Shown here piece by piece: positions 4,403-7,811 of a stretch of DNA of 7,811 nucleotides. The translations under genes were made by a program, and so were the position numbers. Source of the stretch: Ignavibacteriota bacterium (GTDB taxonomy: Bacteria > Bacteroidota > Ignavibacteria > Tepidaquicellales > Tepidaquicellaceae); assembly GCA_003135995.1 (NCBI GenBank), contig PNBM01000128.1, positions 10,394 through 18,204 of the forward strand. Reading direction: 5' to 3'. Under the pieces are notes generated by a model that worked only from the letters and a program-made list of their open reading frames with translations, had not been told where the DNA came from and did not search any database. The number at the start of each line of letters is the position of its first letter. Position 1 is the stretch's first letter.

Positions 4403-7387
4403 CTAGTTATCCGGTTTTAAAATCAAGCCTATGGATTTATGAGCATTTATTTTGATTGTTAAGGGCTTTGGGAGTTTTATGTGCTTTACAAATTTCTTTT
4501 CCTCAAAAACTGGATAATTATTAAGCCAATCCCAGTCTATAAAGTTATGTTTATTTATAGAGTTAATTGTAAAGTAACCTATCGAAAATGAAGTTAAGTT
4601 CTGAAAAAAGTGAGAGCCTTGTGAAGGTTCAACTATCATATCTTTCATACCTGTTTCTACTATAACTTTTGCACCACTAATTTGTGACCATGTTACAGGA
4701 ATCCCGAGCCACGGGTCCATTGTACCCCACCTGCCAATTCCAATAAGGAGATAAGGCTTATGTTCACTTAACATTTTCGTATTAAACTGATTTACTTCAG
4801 ATGCAACTTCCCGGCTGAATGTCCTTTCAAATTTTTCAACATTTACCATTATAATATCCTGAATATTATTAATTAAGCCGTTTCCAAGAACTTCCTTGCT
4901 CTGGCAAATTATTCTGTCCTTTGTAACATTATTATTACTAAGTTCATCTGTTTCCTGATTGACGACGAGAGGTCTCATTTGCAATACAGCGAATTCTTTA
5001 TTATTATCTTGAGAAGAAGACAGGTTAACAGCGAACTCAATTTCAACTGGTGTTCCCATACCCCAGCTGCCTAAATCAAGCAGAAGTTCAATTACTTTGG
5101 GCAGCGGGAAAATTTTATTTTTTAAAATAGGTGCAAATGTAACAATTCTAAAACCCTGACGGGAAATTCCATCATAAATAGCCTGATTTTCAGCAGAATA
5201 AGTGGAACCAACATATTGAAGAGTACCGTCTGCCTCAGAAGTCTTTACATCATATTTTTTAATATATACATCCTGAATGATGGCATCAGCAGACTGCAGA
5301 TTTTTCGATGCTTCAAAATCCAATGCATAATAATCTAATTGAGTATTTGACAGTGTCTCTTTGGTACTATGAAACTGGATATTATGGTTCGGATATTTTG
5401 GACAGAACCTGAAGGATGTCCCGCCTTCTACTATAGTTTTTCCGAGACCAAGAGCAACAGATACTATTCCATCATTTGATTTCAGAGGTGCAATCGGATA
5501 AAAATTGTAAGTTTTTGCGACACCCGAAAAATCCGGGTAAAAGCGATTATTATGTTTAGAGCCGACCATTTTCTGAATAATCACTGCCATCTTTTCCTCT
5601 TCGAGTGTATAGTTTGTGACTTTTATATAATCCTTTGCATTATTATAAAATGTCGAGGCATAAACGAGTTTTATAGCTGATATGAGGTCATTCAGGCGAT
5701 ATTCAATGTCATCATTATTATTCGGAATCATATATGTTTCATAAACTCCCGCGAATGGATGATACTGTGAATCTTCAAGCAGGCTCGAAGAACGTACAGA
5801 AAGAGGAGAATGAACCAAATCGAGAAAATCTCTTAATCCTTTTATAGCTTCTTCAGAAAATTTTTTCGCTTCATAAAATCTATGTTTTATTTCGAAATCG
5901 TCAGAAGAATTCAAAACAAAATCTCTTAATTCATTTTCATCAACAAATTGGTCAAAGATATCTGTACCAATTACGACAGCGGGAGGAACATCTATTTTAA
6001 TACCTTCGAATTTGTCAATAATGCCATAATTAGTAATAATTTTATTTAAAAAGCTCAAACCTCTGGCTTTACCGCCGAGCGAGCCGCCGCCAATTCGGGC
6101 AAAACTGTTCAAAGGGTCAAATGTTTCTTTAATGAAATCTGTAATTATTCCTCTTTGCCTCATTTTCCTGTAACTTCTCAATGATGTAATCAGGTATGTT
6201 CTTAATTCTTCAACAGATTTGAATTGCCCGACACTTTGAGGTCTTAGTTTTTCGGCAAGCCAGAATTCTGTTCTTGCTTTTAGCCAATTTGAAAAATGAT
6301 TTCTTTCAGCATGAAAGAGAATACTTTCAGAAGGAAGCTTTTTTAAATTTTTTTCGAGAGAAGTCAAATCTGTAGCTCTTCCGATTTCAATTCCTTCCGG
6401 TGTTCTAAAAATAAAATCACCGAAGCTGAAGTTGTTTAATATAAATTTGCGCAAATTATTCAAAAGAAGCGGGGAATTTTTCAAGAGAAATGACGCCCCG
6501 ATTTTTTTTGCTTCTGTTTTATTCACAGGATCGGAACTTTGAAGCAGAATGGGTATATCTGTATATCTTTTTCTGACCTCAGAGGCGAATTCGAGACCTG
6601 CGGTAGGGTCCGGTTTACCTTCACGAAAGAAATCTATATCCGAGATAACGCCGAGTATGCACTCTTCAAATTTCTGGAAATAGCCCCAGGCTTCTTCAAA
6701 GGTACTGCATAAAAGTATTTTAGGTCTTGCCCGCATCCGAAGATATTTATGCGATAAGTTAATTCCTTCTGAAGCCAAACGTTTTGACTGTTGTATGACT
6801 TCGGTGTAAATAATAGGCAGAAAAGAAGAATAGCTTCTTATATTATCCTCGATTACAATAATGGATTGCACACCTATAATCTCTGTATCGTGTTCAACAT
6901 TCATCCTGTCTTCGAGATATTTAATGATACCAATGATTAACCTGTAATCTCCCTGCCATAAAAATAATTTTTCGAAGACGGATGTATCGTAATTGACAGT
7001 AAGTTCGTGGAGCTCAGCATTATCAAAAGCAAGAAGGACTATGGGAATGTTGATTCCTGAAGCTTTAAGTTTATTCGCGAACTTAACAGGATGCATATCT
7101 TCCGTGTGAAGCGTTGATATAATTAAATCGAATCGTGTTTCATCGAGTAATTCAAATGCTTCTTTAGTATTTGAAGCGCGGGTTATTTCAGGTGAATGGC
7201 TAAGACGCAGGTCCTGGTATTCATTTCTTATTAGTTCGTAAAGTCTTCCGTCTTCTTCAAAGAGGTATAGGTCGTACAAACTCGATACCATAAGTACATT
7301 AGTAATTCTTTGACGCATAAGGCTCTGGAAGCTTTGCACGCGCATTCCGTATCCGAATTCCAGCCAGTTTCTATCGTAATCTGCCAT
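4403..7387 (-). CDS. receiver-PPDK_N hybrid: two REC-like domains and a PEP/pyruvate-dikinase ATP-binding domain
   Basis: The 994-aa protein is predicted cytoplasmic, with no signal or membrane segment. REC-like domain 1 (about 28-160) is degenerate: S91 replaces the phosphoacceptor Asp. REC-like domain 2 (about 174-320) keeps E180/D181, D250 in VISDID, S284/S285 and K303. A linker (about 330-425) contains HAERNHFSNWLKARTEFWLA. The PPDK_N ATP-grasp domain (about 430-808) shows GGGSLGGKARG, VRSSSLLED with R532, PFAGVYETY, ALGLGKTIVEGG, E784 in EIEFAV, and LQMRPL (Q803, R805). The C-terminal ~185 residues (GIGRWGTMDPWLG, PSQGSHFF) are unrecognised. True PEP synthase and PPDK carry a phosphohistidine swivel domain and a TIM barrel, and neither is present. 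It is therefore not a PEP synthase; its phosphoacceptor and signal are unknown. The ATG is preceded by AGGAAA. No terminator follows. Confidence 0.88.
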   Translation of the reverse strand: MADYDRNWLEFGYGMRVQSFQSLMRQRITNVLMVSSLYDLYLFEEDGRLYELIRNEYQDLRLSHSPEITRASNTKEAFELLDETRFDLIISTLHTEDMHPVKFANKLKASGINIPIVLLAFDNAELHELTVNYDTSVFEKLFLWQGDYRLIIGIIKYLEDRMNVEHDTEIIGVQSIIVIEDNIRSYSSFLPIIYTEVIQQSKRLASEGINLSHKYLRMRARPKILLCSTFEEAWGYFQKFEECILGVISDIDFFREGKPDPTAGLEFASEVRKRYTDIPILLQSSDPVNKTEAKKIGASFLLKNSPLLLNNLRKFILNNFSFGDFIFRTPEGIEIGRATDLTSLEKNLKKLPSESILFHAERNHFSNWLKARTEFWLAEKLRPQSVGQFKSVEELRTYLITSLRSYRKMRQRGIITDFIKETFDPLNSFARIGGGSLGGKARGLSFLNKIITNYGIIDKFEGIKIDVPPAVVIGTDIFDQFVDENELRDFVLNSSDDFEIKHRFYEAKKFSEEAIKGLRDFLDLVHSPLSVRSSSLLEDSQYHPFAGVYETYMIPNNNDDIEYRLNDLISAIKLVYASTFYNNAKDYIKVTNYTLEEEKMAVIIQKMVGSKHNNRFYPDFSGVAKTYNFYPIAPLKSNDGIVSVALGLGKTIVEGGTSFRFCPKYPNHNIQFHSTKETLSNTQLDYYALDFEASKNLQSADAIIQDVYIKKYDVKTSEADGTLQYVGSTYSAENQAIYDGISRQGFRIVTFAPILKNKIFPLPKVIELLLDLGSWGMGTPVEIEFAVNLSSSQDNNKEFAVLQMRPLVVNQETDELSNNNVTKDRIICQSKEVLGNGLINNIQDIIMVNVEKFERTFSREVASEVNQFNTKMLSEHKPYLLIGIGRWGTMDPWLGIPVTWSQISGAKVIVETGMKDMIVEPSQGSHFFQNLTSFSIGYFTINSINKHNFIDWDWLNNYPVFEEKKFVKHIKLPKPLTIKINAHKSIGLILKPDN

Positions 7388-7391
7388 TATA

Positions 7392-7397
7392 TTTCCT
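7392..7397 (-). promoter_or_regulatory. ribosome binding site of the REC-PPDK_N gene
   Basis: AGGAAA on the - strand has its AGGA core six bases before the ATG at 7387 and supports that start. Just upstream is a 20-base, A/T-only palindrome (7403-7422, arms TTTATTATT/AATAATAAA) that could form a weak hairpin in the leader. Confidence 0.55.
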
Positions 7398-7466
7398 GTT
7401 AATTTATTATTAAAATAATAAATGTAAATCGTTTTAGAAATGGAAATGAAAATTAAGGTTGGAGGT

Positions 7467-7513
7467 CACAACATATCCCGACACGTCGGGACGCAAAGAA
7501 CGCGAATGTTGTG
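7467..7513. repeat. nested GC-rich palindrome in the intergenic gap
   Basis: An inner hairpin has arms TCCCGAC (7476-7482) and GTCGGGA (7485-7491). It lies inside outer arms CACAACAT (7467-7474) and ATGTTGTG (7506-7513), with CGCAAAGAACGCGA left unpaired on the right side. Its G+C content is clearly above that of its surroundings. The form resembles small dispersed palindromic elements, but only one copy is present here. There is no T-run, so it is not a terminator. Confidence 0.55.
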
Positions 7514-7535
7514 TTACGTAATAATGATGTGTTAC

Positions 7536-7565
7536 AAAAAAAAGCGGAGAATAAATTCTCCGCTT
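7536..7565 (-). terminator. rho-independent terminator of gdhA
   Basis: AAGCGGAGAA (7542-7551) and TTCTCCGCTT (7556-7565) form a perfect 10-bp stem with a 4-base loop. On the - strand it is followed by an eight-T run (complement of A 7536-7543). It begins 28 bases past the gdhA stop codon. The + strand side lacks a T-run, so it acts in one direction. Confidence 0.92.
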
Positions 7566-7592
7566 CATTGAAATATAATAGGATTAATATTC

Positions 7593-7811
7593 TTATACTA
7601 AGCCCTGATCTAACATTGAATCGGCGACTTTCAGGAATCCTGCAATATTTGCACCATTGACATAATTTCCCGGAGTTCCGTATTTTTCAGCTGTCTTGAA
7701 GCAATTGTCGTGGATACTCTTCATAATCCATTGTAATTTCTTATCGACATCTTCTCTTGACCAACCGAGTCTCTGACTGTTTTGTGACATTTCAAGACCT
7801 GATACTGCTAC
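7593..7811 (-). CDS. gdhA: glutamate dehydrogenase, C-terminal 72 residues (gene continues past the right edge)
   Basis: The frame is open to the window edge; seven further codons (VAVSGLE) precede the first visible ATG, which is internal. The sequence matches the C-terminus of hexameric GdhA of the Glu/Leu/Phe/Val dehydrogenase family: [14 protein letters not shown], a central helix with IMKSIHDNC, and the closing [25 protein letters not shown]. coli GdhA has nearly the same ending (NYVQGANIAGFVKVADAMLAQGVI). The enzyme makes glutamate from 2-oxoglutarate and ammonia, or the reverse, in the cytoplasm. The NADPH-preferring type is likely from this C-terminal similarity, but the coenzyme-binding domain is outside the window. 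Its terminator separates it from the downstream REC-PPDK_N gene. Confidence 0.95.
   Translation of the reverse strand, partial: VAVSGLEMSQNSQRLGWSREDVDKKLQWIMKSIHDNCFKTAEKYGTPGNYVNGANIAGFLKVADSMLDQGLV

Noticed and set aside
4403..7387. Naming the 994-aa protein PEP synthase or pyruvate phosphate dikinase
   Set aside because: Only the ATP-binding module is shared; the phosphohistidine and PEP/pyruvate barrel domains are absent.

Overview
The window looks like chromosomal DNA from the Bacteroidota/Chlorobiota (FCB) branch, most likely an Ignavibacteria-type organism. The reasons are an AT-rich base composition, a tRNA without an encoded CCA, mostly weak or absent Shine-Dalgarno sites, and a secreted protein ending in a type IX secretion (T9SS) type A sorting domain with the YPNPFNP motif. 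The lineage is inferred from sequence features, not from a database search.

Left part (1-1736): the 3' part of an initiator tRNA-fMet runs in from the left edge on the + strand. A hairpin terminator follows it and probably also serves the convergent - strand gene. That gene encodes a secreted, seven-repeat (BNR/Ycf48-like) beta-propeller protein with a T9SS sorting domain. A 347-base AT-rich region with two inverted repeats then separates it from the divergent yajQ gene.

Middle part (1737-4402): yajQ (nucleotide/c-di-GMP-binding family) and an N-acetylmuramoyl-L-alanine amidase lie in tandem on the + strand. Each is followed, exactly six bases after its stop codon, by the same small AAATGTT-type repeat. 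A bidirectional terminator separates the amidase from a convergent rlpA-like lytic transglycosylase gene. Both cell-wall genes appear to start with TTG. In other bacteria amidases strip peptides from glycan strands and RlpA cuts the stripped strands, so the two may act in sequence at the septum. A good sigma70-like promoter and a ~130-nt leader precede rlpA.

Right part (4403-7811): a 994-residue - strand gene encodes the most unusual protein here. It has two receiver-like domains (the first degenerate, the second with acidic residues, an Asp and a Lys in place), then a PEP synthase/PPDK-type ATP-binding domain, then an unclassified C-terminal domain. It has neither the mobile phosphohistidine domain nor the PEP/pyruvate barrel of true PEP synthases, so its reaction is unknown. 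Upstream of it is a ~205-base gap holding a GC-rich nested palindrome and the strong terminator of gdhA. Only the last 72 codons of gdhA (glutamate dehydrogenase) are in the window.
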